DNA from: DATADF01 sp046263155
GTDB lineage: Bacteria > Actinomycetota > CADDZG01 > WHSQ01
DNA: 17,208 nt
Reading direction: 5' to 3'
Assembly (NCBI GenBank): GCA_046263155.1
Contig: JBHELF010000040.1
Location: forward strand, 1 to 17,208
Part shown: one piece after another, positions 1 through 6,888 of the stretch
Position numbering within the stretch: position 1 is the first letter of the stretch
How the letters are laid out: every line of letters starts with the position of its first letter
The notes under the pieces: model-generated
The model's input: the letters and a program-made list of their open reading frames with translations, nothing else
Told to the model about the DNA's origin: nothing
Databases searched by the model: none
Program-made: the position numbers and the translations under genes

Positions 1-953
1 ACCATCGCGTGGTAGGCGTCGCACGCGAAAACGATGCGGCTTGCAAACGGAATGCCGTTCCCGGCAAGACCATCTGGGTACCCGTTGCCGTCCCAGCGCT
101 CGTGCTCGGCTCGGAGTATCGGAGCCAATTGTTGAATCCCGGGAATTGTTTCTGCAATCGACGCCCCGATCACAGGATGCGTACGCATGATCTTCCACTC
201 TGCGTCGTCCAGCGGGCCTTCTTTCCTCAGTACGGAGTCGGGAACGCCAATCTTCCCGATGTCATGCAGCAGAGCAGCCTGCCTGACCTTCAGCACCTCG
301 TCCCGCTCGAAACCAAGCCGCTCGGCGACCGAGCTGGCGAGTTGGACTACGGCGTCTGAGTGCTCGCCTGTATAGCCATCGCGCGCGGCCAACGCATTTA
401 CGAGTGCTGCTACGCCCGCGGCCTCCACCTGCAGCCTCCAGGTAGTGGCATACAGCTCTTGCCTCTCGAACTGATCCGCCAGCAGACGAGCGATCAGTTT
501 GATGAACGTGAGATCTCGCTCGGCGAGTTTGGGATCCGGATTGCGGCTTATGCAACAAAGAGTTCCGTAGATGCGACCGTCGGAAAACACAAGGGGGATC
601 CCCACGTAAGAGCCGACGTCTGCGGTTTCGGTCGCGGGTAGATCTCGCACGCGAGGATCTATCGACGTGTCGGGGAGCACATTTGGAAGTTGGCCGGCCA
701 CCACTTTCTCGCAGTAGGACGCTTCAAGCGAGATTTCCTCTCCTTCGACGATTCCCGCGGGCTTACCGCCGTTGTCTACCGCGACGTAAACCTGTCTCCC
801 GTTCTCAAAGTGAGATGCAAAGGCGACATCCATGTCCAGATGTTCACGTGCCAGCCTTAGGAATCGATTGATCCGATTAGGTGTGTGGTACGCGGTTTGT
901 CCGAGTTGGCGAATGGACGATGGGATTGCATCTCGTTCAGTCTGTTCGGGCAC
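1..953 (-). CDS. GAF-HD-GYP domain protein, c-di-GMP phosphodiesterase type (3' end cut by window edge)
   Basis: Probable cytoplasmic c-di-GMP phosphodiesterase with a GAF sensor; 317 codons are visible and the C-terminus lies beyond the left edge. I chose GTG at 953 because AAGGA sits 7 nt upstream; another in-frame GTG at 971 has no comparable site. Residues of about 20-165 look like a GAF domain of the actinobacterial type (LDMDVAFASHF near the start, YVGIPLVFSDGRIYGTLCC near the end). A helix links it to HD-GYP at about residue 175. The metal-binding HDIGK is at H230-D231, and HERWDGNGYPDG covers H284 to G295, including the GYP signature at 291-293, so the active site looks intact as far as visible. 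No transmembrane segment is seen. It is divergent from the LPxTG gene. The substrate is inferred from the family. Confidence 0.9.
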   Translation of the reverse strand, partial: MPEQTERDAIPSSIRQLGQTAYHTPNRINRFLRLAREHLDMDVAFASHFENGRQVYVAVDNGGKPAGIVEGEEISLEASYCEKVVAGQLPNVLPDTSIDPRVRDLPATETADVGSYVGIPLVFSDGRIYGTLCCISRNPDPKLAERDLTFIKLIARLLADQFERQELYATTWRLQVEAAGVAALVNALAARDGYTGEHSDAVVQLASSVAERLGFERDEVLKVRQAALLHDIGKIGVPDSVLRKEGPLDDAEWKIMRTHPVIGASIAETIPGIQQLAPILRAEHERWDGNGYPDGLAGNGIPFASRIVFACDAYHAM

Positions 954-1323
954 TGCCCGGTCCTTACCCACGTGAGGGCGCCCCGTGTGACGAAGACAAT
1001 GCCCATCGGTCCGACGTTTCATAGGATGGGGTGCTGGCCCCGGCGTTCTGAACATTGGGCGCACGCCGTGAGGCAGTGTCGGTGTCCAGACGCCGAGGCC
1101 AGCCTTCCCGCGAGGGCCCGACCCCCCAACCGAAGCCTGTTTTACGGCCGACGGTTCCCAAGTGACCCCCCGTCACCAGCGTCCAACTAGTTGTTAATTC
1201 TAGAGTTAGTCGGACGCGGGCAAACAGTAGCACTACCTGCCCAAACCGCGGTTTTGATTGATTGCCTGGCGGGTAGCAAAAGCGCGGCGCACGTCGCGGG
1301 GCACCGAGCCACGGGAGGCAGCG
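954..1323. other. Divergent intergenic region, 370 bp, with inverted repeats
   Basis: This gap separates the minus-strand HD-GYP gene from the plus-strand LPxTG gene and must hold promoters for both. Visible structure: an inverted repeat GTGAC-5-GTCAC at 1162-1176; an AT-rich patch at 1188-1212, the only one in the gap and so the likeliest site for a -10 element of the rightward gene; and a nested hairpin at 1218-1242 (GGGCA pairs with TGCCC, with GTAG/CTAC inside). I could not match the hairpin to a riboswitch class I know, and no clear -35/-10 pair stands out. An in-frame TTG at 1258 extends the downstream ORF but lacks a ribosome binding site. Confidence 0.5.
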
Positions 1324-3795
1324 GTGCGGCAGCGGCGAATGGGCGGTTTGACCGAATCGCGCGTTTCTAGTATCTCGTCGCGTCCTTTTCGAACGCCACG
1401 ATCAGCGCTGTATGGGTTTGGCGTCATGTTGCTTTTGGTCCTGGGGCTGAGCCCCGCGGCCACAGCCGACGACGAGAGAACCGCCCCTGGCACGTCTAGT
1501 GCCGTCGCGAGCCAGGCCGATATGACCATCTCGGTGGGATGCACAACTGTAGAGGTCACCTCCAGCAAGGACATGTCCAACGTCGTGGTGACCTTTGCCG
1601 GGGGCACCTCGGTGAAGTTCGAGGGGGAGCTCGGCAGCCAGTTCACCCGCGGCTTCGATCAGCTCTTGGCGAGTGCCACGGCCAAGTCGGGAACGTCGAC
1701 GATCAGCGGGAGCGCGCCGGCAAACTGCACCACCGACGGCGCGCTTTCGCCTGGTGCCTCGCCGACCTCTGCGTCGCAGCCTGCGCCCGGTCCGACACCG
1801 CCCGCGCAGCCGAGCCCGTCGCCGGGGGTGCAACAGCCGTCTAAGGCCAGCCAGGCCGACATGACCATCTCGGTGGGGTGCACGACCGTAAAAGTCACCT
1901 CCAGCAAAGACCTCTCCAACGTCGTGGTGACCTTTGCCGGTGGCAACTCGGTGATGTTCGAGGGAGAGCTCGGCACCCAGTTCACTCGCAGCTTCGATCG
2001 GCTCCTAGCAGGGGCCACCGCCAAGTCCGGAACGTCGACGGTCAGCGGGAGCGCGCCGTCAGAGTGCACCAGCGACGGCGGGCCTGCGCCCAGTCAATCA
2101 CCGACACCTTCGTCCGAGCCGTCGCCGGAGGTGTGCCCGGCGGGGACGGAAATGGCGGGACAGCCCATGCCCCCGGGCGGCGTCCAGGGATGCGATGCGA
2201 AGGTGGCCAAGGGGAAGGGCACGAAGTGCATCTCGTACTACTTCCTCTACACCGACGGACACGTTGATTCCGACGACAACTGGTGTGGCGGCAACGACAT
2301 CTTCAAGTCGAGCACTCCATCCCTGCACGTCAACTCACTGCACGTCTCATGCTCGGACACGATCCATCCCGATGGAACCGCCGAAAAGAGCGACCTTGGC
2401 GGGCACCTGGTCGCCACCTGGTGGATCGACAAGGGAGACAAGATCTGTGGCGCAACGCCGCAGGATGAACTACCGGCCGATGTGTGTCCGGCGGGGACGG
2501 ACATGGCGGGGCAGCCCATACCCCCGGGTGGCGTCGAGGGATGCGATGAGGACCCGGCCGAGGGGAAGAGCAGCAAGTGCGTTTCGTACTACTTCCTCTA
2601 CACCGATGGGCACATTGATTCCGACGACAACTGGTGTGGTGGCAACGACATCTTCAAGTCGAGCACCCCATCCCTGCACGTCAACTCACTGCACGTCTCG
2701 TGCTCGGACACGATCCACCCCGACGGCACCGCGGAAAAGAGCGATCTAGCTGGGCATCTAGTCGCGACCTGGTGGATCGACAAGGGAGCCAAGTTCTGTG
2801 GGGCAACGCCGCAGGACGAACCGCTGCCCGATGTGTGTCCGGCAGGGACGGAAATGGCGGGTCAGCCCATGCCGTCGGGTGGCATTGAGGGATGCAATGG
2901 GGTGCCAGGTGGTCCCGGTTCCTTGGATCCCAACGCGCCGGGTGGTCCCGGACCCGATGTGTGTCCGGCGGGGACGGAAATGGCGGGGCAGCCCGTGCCG
3001 TCGGGTGGCGTTGAGGGATGCAATGGGGTGCCGGGTGGTATTCCCGGACCCTTCGATCCCGGTGTCCCGGGTGGTCCAGGTCCCTTCGATCCCGGTGCCC
3101 CGGGTGGTCCGCGTCCTGATGTGTGTCCGGCGGGGACGGAAATGGCGGGGCAGCCCATACCGCCGGATGGAGTTCAGGAATGCCATGGGGTGCCAGGTGG
3201 TCCCGGTCCCTTCGATCCCGGCCCCGGTGATCCCTTCGATCCCGGTGTCCCCGGTGGTCCCGGTCCCTTCGATCCCGGCCCGGGTGGTCCGTTCGATCCG
3301 GGTGTCCCGGGTGGTCCGTTCGATCCCGGCCCGGGTGGTCCCTTCGATCCCGGCCCGGGTGGTCCCTTCGATCCCGGCCCCGGTGGTCCCTTCGATCCCG
3401 GTGTTCCGGGTGGGCCAGGTCCCTTCGATCCCACCGGTCCCGGCGTTCCCGGTCCTTCTGATGGAGACGTGCCGGGACCCGAAGGGCCAAGCGAGACAGG
3501 CGAGCTTCCGATTCCGGAGGTGCTATCGATTCCTCCAGGGCAACCGGATTCGTCCGGGGAGCCGACGCAGGAACAAGAGGACGCTGAGGTACTCGGTTCG
3601 AGGATCACTCAACGACCGGAACCGGCCACAGGGACAACCGTCTCTCCTCGGAGACAGCAATCGCAGGCGGCCGGTGCGGATTTGCCGTTCACGGGCTCGT
3701 CTCTGGGTTCGATATTCGGGACGGGCTTGCTCCTCATGATCCTGGGTCTCGTCCTAGTCACTCGCAGCGCCGGCATGGGTCGCGTCATGCACTAA
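1324..3795 (+). CDS. Repeat-built LPxTG cell-wall-anchored surface protein
   Basis: Secreted, sortase-anchored protein of 823 aa; function unknown, presumably adhesion or surface binding. GTG at 1324 is chosen because GGGAGG ends 5 nt upstream; TTG 1258 and ATG 1339 are less well placed. An export signal (hydrophobic VMLLLVLGL, then a likely cleavage after ATA) follows a long basic N-region. Next come two copies of a roughly 76-aa domain (about 63-139 and 176-252; conserved VGCTT...VVVTFAGG...FEGELG), and two copies of a Cys-containing 117-aa unit (from about 270 and 387) with KC[IV]SYYFLYTDGH, DNWCGG, SLHVSCSD and ATWWIDKG. The VCPAGT[ED]MAGQP module occurs five times (270, 387, 504, 546, 600). 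A Gly/Pro/PFDP-rich stalk spans about 572-706. The C-terminus is classical: LPFTG at 787-791, a hydrophobic stretch and an Arg-containing tail. It is coupled to the M6 protease by a TAATG overlap. Confidence 0.93.
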   Translation: MRQRRMGGLTESRVSSISSRPFRTPRSALYGFGVMLLLVLGLSPAATADDERTAPGTSSAVASQADMTISVGCTTVEVTSSKDMSNVVVTFAGGTSVKFEGELGSQFTRGFDQLLASATAKSGTSTISGSAPANCTTDGALSPGASPTSASQPAPGPTPPAQPSPSPGVQQPSKASQADMTISVGCTTVKVTSSKDLSNVVVTFAGGNSVMFEGELGTQFTRSFDRLLAGATAKSGTSTVSGSAPSECTSDGGPAPSQSPTPSSEPSPEVCPAGTEMAGQPMPPGGVQGCDAKVAKGKGTKCISYYFLYTDGHVDSDDNWCGGNDIFKSSTPSLHVNSLHVSCSDTIHPDGTAEKSDLGGHLVATWWIDKGDKICGATPQDELPADVCPAGTDMAGQPIPPGGVEGCDEDPAEGKSSKCVSYYFLYTDGHIDSDDNWCGGNDIFKSSTPSLHVNSLHVSCSDTIHPDGTAEKSDLAGHLVATWWIDKGAKFCGATPQDEPLPDVCPAGTEMAGQPMPSGGIEGCNGVPGGPGSLDPNAPGGPGPDVCPAGTEMAGQPVPSGGVEGCNGVPGGIPGPFDPGVPGGPGPFDPGAPGGPRPDVCPAGTEMAGQPIPPDGVQECHGVPGGPGPFDPGPGDPFDPGVPGGPGPFDPGPGGPFDPGVPGGPFDPGPGGPFDPGPGGPFDPGPGGPFDPGVPGGPGPFDPTGPGVPGPSDGDVPGPEGPSETGELPIPEVLSIPPGQPDSSGEPTQEQEDAEVLGSRITQRPEPATGTTVSPRRQQSQAAGADLPFTGSSLGSIFGTGLLLMILGLVLVTRSAGMGRVMH
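1510..2079 (+). repeat. Two copies of an unnamed 76-aa domain (repeat A), 339 bp apart
   Basis: Copy 1 spans about 1510-1740 and copy 2 about 1849-2079. Both begin SQADMTISVGCTTV and end with SGSAP followed by Cys-Thr. They differ at only a handful of residues, such as GTSVKFEG against GNSVMFEG. A Pro/Ser-rich linker of about 36 residues separates them. Each copy holds two Cys (VGCTT and the C-terminal NC/EC), suggesting one disulfide per domain. The nucleotide identity is high enough to read as an in-gene duplication. I do not recognise the domain. Confidence 0.85.
2131..2832 (+). repeat. Tandem 351-bp duplication (Cys-containing repeat B, 117 aa)
   Basis: Two adjacent units, 2131-2481 and 2482-2832, are in frame and nearly identical at DNA level over their second halves (about 2227-2460 against 2578-2811). 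Each unit starts with VCPAGT[ED]MAGQP and carries a C-terminal module with four Cys (KC, WCGG, SCSD and CGATPQDE). The third VCPAGT copy at 2833 falls exactly one further 351-bp step on, which marks the duplicated unit. The few differences between copies are mostly synonymous. Confidence 0.88.
3040..3450 (+). repeat. Gly/Pro/PFDP low-complexity stalk repeat
   Basis: There are about eleven PFDP motifs. In the densest part, 3277-3400, an 8-residue GGPFDPGP unit (24 bp) recurs several times with almost no nucleotide divergence, interspersed with GVPGGPGPFDPG variants. It probably forms an extended wall-spanning stalk between the Cys modules and the LPFTG anchor. Gly does not fall at every third residue in this frame, so it is not a collagen-type triplet repeat. 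Copy number is likely to vary between strains by slippage. Confidence 0.85.
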
Positions 3796-5744
3796 TGCGT
3801 CAACAGCTTCAGGTCGCCGCGATCGCTACGGTCCTCGCGGTCGCGGCGACCTCCCTCGTTGCATCTGCCGACGAGCAACGGAGGACGGCGCGGCCGAGGC
3901 ATCCGGCCGCGCATAGGCCCCACCCAATTGATCTTCCATCCGGTGCGGAAAGAGCCGAGCGAAGTAGTCCCTACGAGAAACGAAGACGAGGCCGAGGTGG
4001 ATCGCGCGTCCCCATGCCGAGCCTGCGCCGCCAAGAGCACGAATCCGAAAACGTCGTGATTGCCGGGACCGCGCGCATACCGGTGATCCTGATCGACTTC
4101 TTTGATCAACCGGCCGACGCGGTCACACATCGACCCGGCGACTACAGAGACATGCTTTTTCAGAAGGCTTATCCCTATGGAAATGGCTCCATGCGCGACT
4201 ACTTTCTCGATCAGTCCGGTGGACTCTTCGATGTCACGGGAGATGTGACCCCGTCGTGGCTGCGTCTTCCGCGCACGCTCGCCACCTACGCCGGATCGAG
4301 CTTCGGCTATCAAAGAATTGAGCCCAACGACTTCTCGCTCGTGAAGGATGCCGTTGTCCTTGCGGATCCCCTGATGAATTTTTGCGACTTCGACACAAAC
4401 GGTGACGGGTATGTCGATTCCCTATTTGTCGTGCACGCCGGGCCCGGAGCCGAGGAAACCCGCCAGGGTTTGTGGTCCTTGAAATGGAGTCTTCCAAGCC
4501 CCGTGTCGACGACAGACATTTGCGCCACAGGACGATCCGTGGCGGTGAAGGATTTCACCATCGAGCCTGAGGGATACGCCAGCGACTCGTTCACGCCTGA
4601 GGGCGCGCCCCGGGGGATGATCTCGGCGGGGATCTTCATTCACGAGTTCGGTCACGTGCTGGGATTGCCGGATCTTTACGACACCGACTATTCAAGTCCA
4701 GGCGGGGTTGGTCCCTGGGACGTCATGGCAACAGGGACCTACGGATTTGATGGCAGGCGACCGTGGCGACCTACGCCGTTATCGGCCTGGTCCAAGATCG
4801 CGCTCGGTTGGGCGCGCCCGCAAGACGTGACGCAGAATCTGAGTCGGGTCCCGATTCCGGCATCGGAATCTGCCCATCAAGGTCCATTCACGGGCGTGTA
4901 CCGCCTGTTCCCCGACGGTGAGATCGGCTCTCCGCAACATCTCCTCGTGGAAAACAGACAGATGCTCGGCTGGGCCGCGGACTTTCCTACCAATGGGCTT
5001 GCAATCTGGCAGGTCGATTCCTCCAAAATCGGCAACGCCGAAGACTCACAGCGGCTTCTATCCCTCGTCCAGGCCGATGGTCTCAACGAGCTGGGGAATC
5101 CTGGATCCAGTTATGCAGTGGGCGATGCAGGTGACCTTTTTCCAGGAGCTACTGGCGCGCGAGGCTTTTCGCTCTCCGCCATCAGCGCCGCCGTCGGCAG
5201 TGGGTCGATCGCCCGTCTTGCCGTGTGGGCCATCGGTAATCCCGACGTCGTTACGCTTGCCGACCTTTATGTAACCGCGGTTGAACTTCCACCGCTCGAT
5301 GAGGTCATCCCGCCCACCGGGCAGGATCGGGACCGACCTCTGGCCGAGACGACGCCTACTCCGGTGCTGACCCCGTTGCCCAGCCCTCTTGACGGAGTGC
5401 AACCCAAGAGCGATGAGCTTGCGCCCGAAATCAATCACATGTCGGATGCTCCTGATCCGTTCGCACCCGGAAGCGAAGCTCGCAGAAAGCGGGCCGCGAT
5501 CCATTTCTCATTATCCGAGAACGCGGTCGTGACTATCGCGATCAAAAGGAACGGACGACTGGTCCGTTTCCTTCTTCGCGCGCAACCCCGCCGCCGCGGA
5601 AGGACGGCCGTCGTTTGGAGCGGCCGAGATCGAAACGGCCAGCTCGTCCGCCCGGGCACTTATGTGTACGTCATCACGGCGAAGGATGCGCAAGGAAATA
5701 AGGGATCGGACGTGCGCGGGCGAATCGAGGTTCGGCGCAGATGA
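3795..5744 (+). CDS. Secreted M6-family (immune inhibitor A-like) zinc metalloprotease
   Basis: Exported zinc protease of 649 aa. Its ATG overlaps the stop of the LPxTG gene (TAATG) and no strong Shine-Dalgarno is present, so translation is probably coupled. The signal peptide is about residues 1-26 (VAAIATVLAVAATSLVASA, then DEQ). A basic, low-complexity stretch of about 27-85 may be a propeptide. The catalytic domain follows with RIPVILIDFFD, SMRDYFLDQSGG, a calcium-type loop DTNGDGYVD at D200-D208, and HEFGHVLGLPDLYD with zinc ligands H283 and H287, catalytic E284, and the downstream GLPD typical of M6 enzymes. GPWDVMATG supplies the Met-turn. After a Pro-rich linker (about 500-555), the last 95 residues resemble a FlgD/CHU-C-type Ig domain (RNGQLVRPGTYVYVITAKD). 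It has no LPxTG motif, so it is released or held through the C-terminal domain. Substrate unknown; the partner surface protein is an obvious candidate. Confidence 0.92.
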   Translation: MRQQLQVAAIATVLAVAATSLVASADEQRRTARPRHPAAHRPHPIDLPSGAERAERSSPYEKRRRGRGGSRVPMPSLRRQEHESENVVIAGTARIPVILIDFFDQPADAVTHRPGDYRDMLFQKAYPYGNGSMRDYFLDQSGGLFDVTGDVTPSWLRLPRTLATYAGSSFGYQRIEPNDFSLVKDAVVLADPLMNFCDFDTNGDGYVDSLFVVHAGPGAEETRQGLWSLKWSLPSPVSTTDICATGRSVAVKDFTIEPEGYASDSFTPEGAPRGMISAGIFIHEFGHVLGLPDLYDTDYSSPGGVGPWDVMATGTYGFDGRRPWRPTPLSAWSKIALGWARPQDVTQNLSRVPIPASESAHQGPFTGVYRLFPDGEIGSPQHLLVENRQMLGWAADFPTNGLAIWQVDSSKIGNAEDSQRLLSLVQADGLNELGNPGSSYAVGDAGDLFPGATGARGFSLSAISAAVGSGSIARLAVWAIGNPDVVTLADLYVTAVELPPLDEVIPPTGQDRDRPLAETTPTPVLTPLPSPLDGVQPKSDELAPEINHMSDAPDPFAPGSEARRKRAAIHFSLSENAVVTIAIKRNGRLVRFLLRAQPRRRGRTAVVWSGRDRNGQLVRPGTYVYVITAKDAQGNKGSDVRGRIEVRRR

Positions 5745-6080
5745 CATGATCGACATCCCCTGGCGAGCCAAAGTACTGATGCTGAAAGTAGAAGCGCGGT
5801 TACTGAGCCTGCCATTTGCCCACGTGTCTTGATCGGCATCACTCGGCATGCCCACTCTGTGACTTAACGGCGTTCCCGACTCGCGGTGATGCTCAACTTA
5901 GCCCAGGGCTGCCTGCACATGCTGGTGGAAGGCAGCCGATTTCTGCGGGCTCGGCATGGGAGCGCAAATCCCACTGGACGATCTTGAGAAGAGCTTGGCG
6001 GCTGAGGGCCTTCGCTCCGGCGGCCAAGGAGCTTTCCTTTCCGCGGTAGGTGATTGTCGATAGAGAAGGTGCTCGCCGTC
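5745..6080. other. Gap between convergent genes, 336 bp, with one hairpin
   Basis: The gap lies between the M6 protease (plus) and the cyclase (minus). I find no convincing gene: the open frames inside lack ribosome binding sites and recognisable protein features. The only clear structure is a perfect 8-bp inverted repeat, GGCTGCCT at 5907-5914 with AGGCAGCC at 5930-5937 (15-nt loop). It has no U-tract on either strand, so it is at best a Rho-independent terminator of unusual form. Confidence 0.45.
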
Positions 6081-6884
6081 TCAGGTCAGAGGTGAAGACT
6101 GCGACGTCGACCGCAACACGACTACCTCCGTTTTTGCGCCCTTTCCCTTGAGAGACAAGGCTCGCTGTTCTAGACCGGTATTTAGATTTGCAGCCCTTGC
6201 GGTGACCGCGGAGGCCAGCACCTCGCCCTTACCTGCGGATGAGGCGAGGCGCGCACACGTGTTGACAGTGTCGCCGAGCGCCGTGAACTCGAGGTGTGGG
6301 GCCTCCCCCACAGTCCCAACAAAGGCCGAGCCTGTGTGCACGCCAATGCCAATCGGAATCCAAGGTGAGGTCGAGTTGTGCCCCGTCGCAGCGAGCAGGG
6401 CCCTGGCCGATTCGATTGCGCGCGTCGCGTGACGTTGTCCGGCGAGCCCGGGTACAAAGATCCCGATGATCTCATCGCCCACCAGTTTGTCGACAATCGC
6501 ATCGTGCTCAACCAGAACGCGGACGGCGGAGTTATAAAAGCGGTCGATCAGAGCGCGGAACTCGGTTGGATGTCTACCTTCGGCTAGTTCGACCGAACCT
6601 CTGACATCAGCGAACAGCAGGGTGCACTCGATCTCGACACCGCCTCTACGTCTTTCCATGATCTTGAAGCACGCCCCGCAGTATTTGGGATTTCTCCGCC
6701 ACAGCCGTCGTCCGACGAGCTGCATCAGCAGCGCGCCGGCGCCTTCGAACGGAGCACTGCAAAGCTTGCAGCGTGGATACGTCGGGAGCCTGACGAAAAC
6801 TCGGCGGCCCCAGCGCAATCGAGAATGCGTTCCCGCGAGCACTTTGCGCCACCAATCCTCTTCCTGCTGCATCCGACCATCCAT
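6081..6884 (-). CDS. Class III nucleotide cyclase with N-terminal Cys4 motif
   Basis: Soluble class III adenylate/guanylate cyclase of about 267 aa. An N-terminal segment holds C39xxC42 and C69xxC72, a pattern that could bind zinc. The catalytic domain starts near 85. It has the metal Asp of LLFADVRGS (D93), the substrate Lys and second metal Asp of DKLVGD (K133, D137), and GDTVNTCARL with D195, N198 and R202. The full catalytic set is therefore present; Asp at the purine-recognition position favours cAMP. The start is uncertain: ATG 6884 lies 4 nt after the upstream TGA (tight coupling); TTG 6905 would overlap the upstream gene; ATG 6872 has AAGGA 12 nt away. It is the last gene of the minus-strand tetR cluster, directly after another cyclase. 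Confidence 0.88.
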   Translation of the reverse strand: MDGRMQQEEDWWRKVLAGTHSRLRWGRRVFVRLPTYPRCKLCSAPFEGAGALLMQLVGRRLWRRNPKYCGACFKIMERRRGGVEIECTLLFADVRGSVELAEGRHPTEFRALIDRFYNSAVRVLVEHDAIVDKLVGDEIIGIFVPGLAGQRHATRAIESARALLAATGHNSTSPWIPIGIGVHTGSAFVGTVGEAPHLEFTALGDTVNTCARLASSAGKGEVLASAVTARAANLNTGLEQRALSLKGKGAKTEVVVLRSTSQSSPLT

Positions 6885-6888
6885 TCCT

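Noticed and set aside
1211..1255. Possible riboswitch in front of the LPxTG gene
   Set aside because: A nested hairpin is present, but I could not match conserved bases of c-di-GMP or c-di-AMP riboswitches; kept only as a hairpin in the intergenic entry.
1258..1323. Upstream TTG start for the LPxTG protein
   Set aside because: No Shine-Dalgarno, whereas GTG 1324 has GGGAGG at the right distance.
3277..3400. Regular short repeats resembling a CRISPR array
   Set aside because: Units are contiguous, in frame and coding, with no unique spacers.
2681..3490. 269-codon open frame on the minus strand
   Set aside because: His/Arg/Asp-rich shadow of the same repeats with no protein-like composition.
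3174..3608. Minus-strand ORF that reads as a collagen-like Gly-X-Y protein (GPPGPGSKGPPG)
   Set aside because: It is the exact antisense of the PFDP repeat of the LPxTG gene; it has no ribosome site, and repetitive GC-rich DNA easily keeps antisense frames open.
5816..6049. 77-codon plus-strand ORF in the convergent gap
   Set aside because: TTG start without ribosome site, no recognisable motif, and an inverted repeat runs through it.
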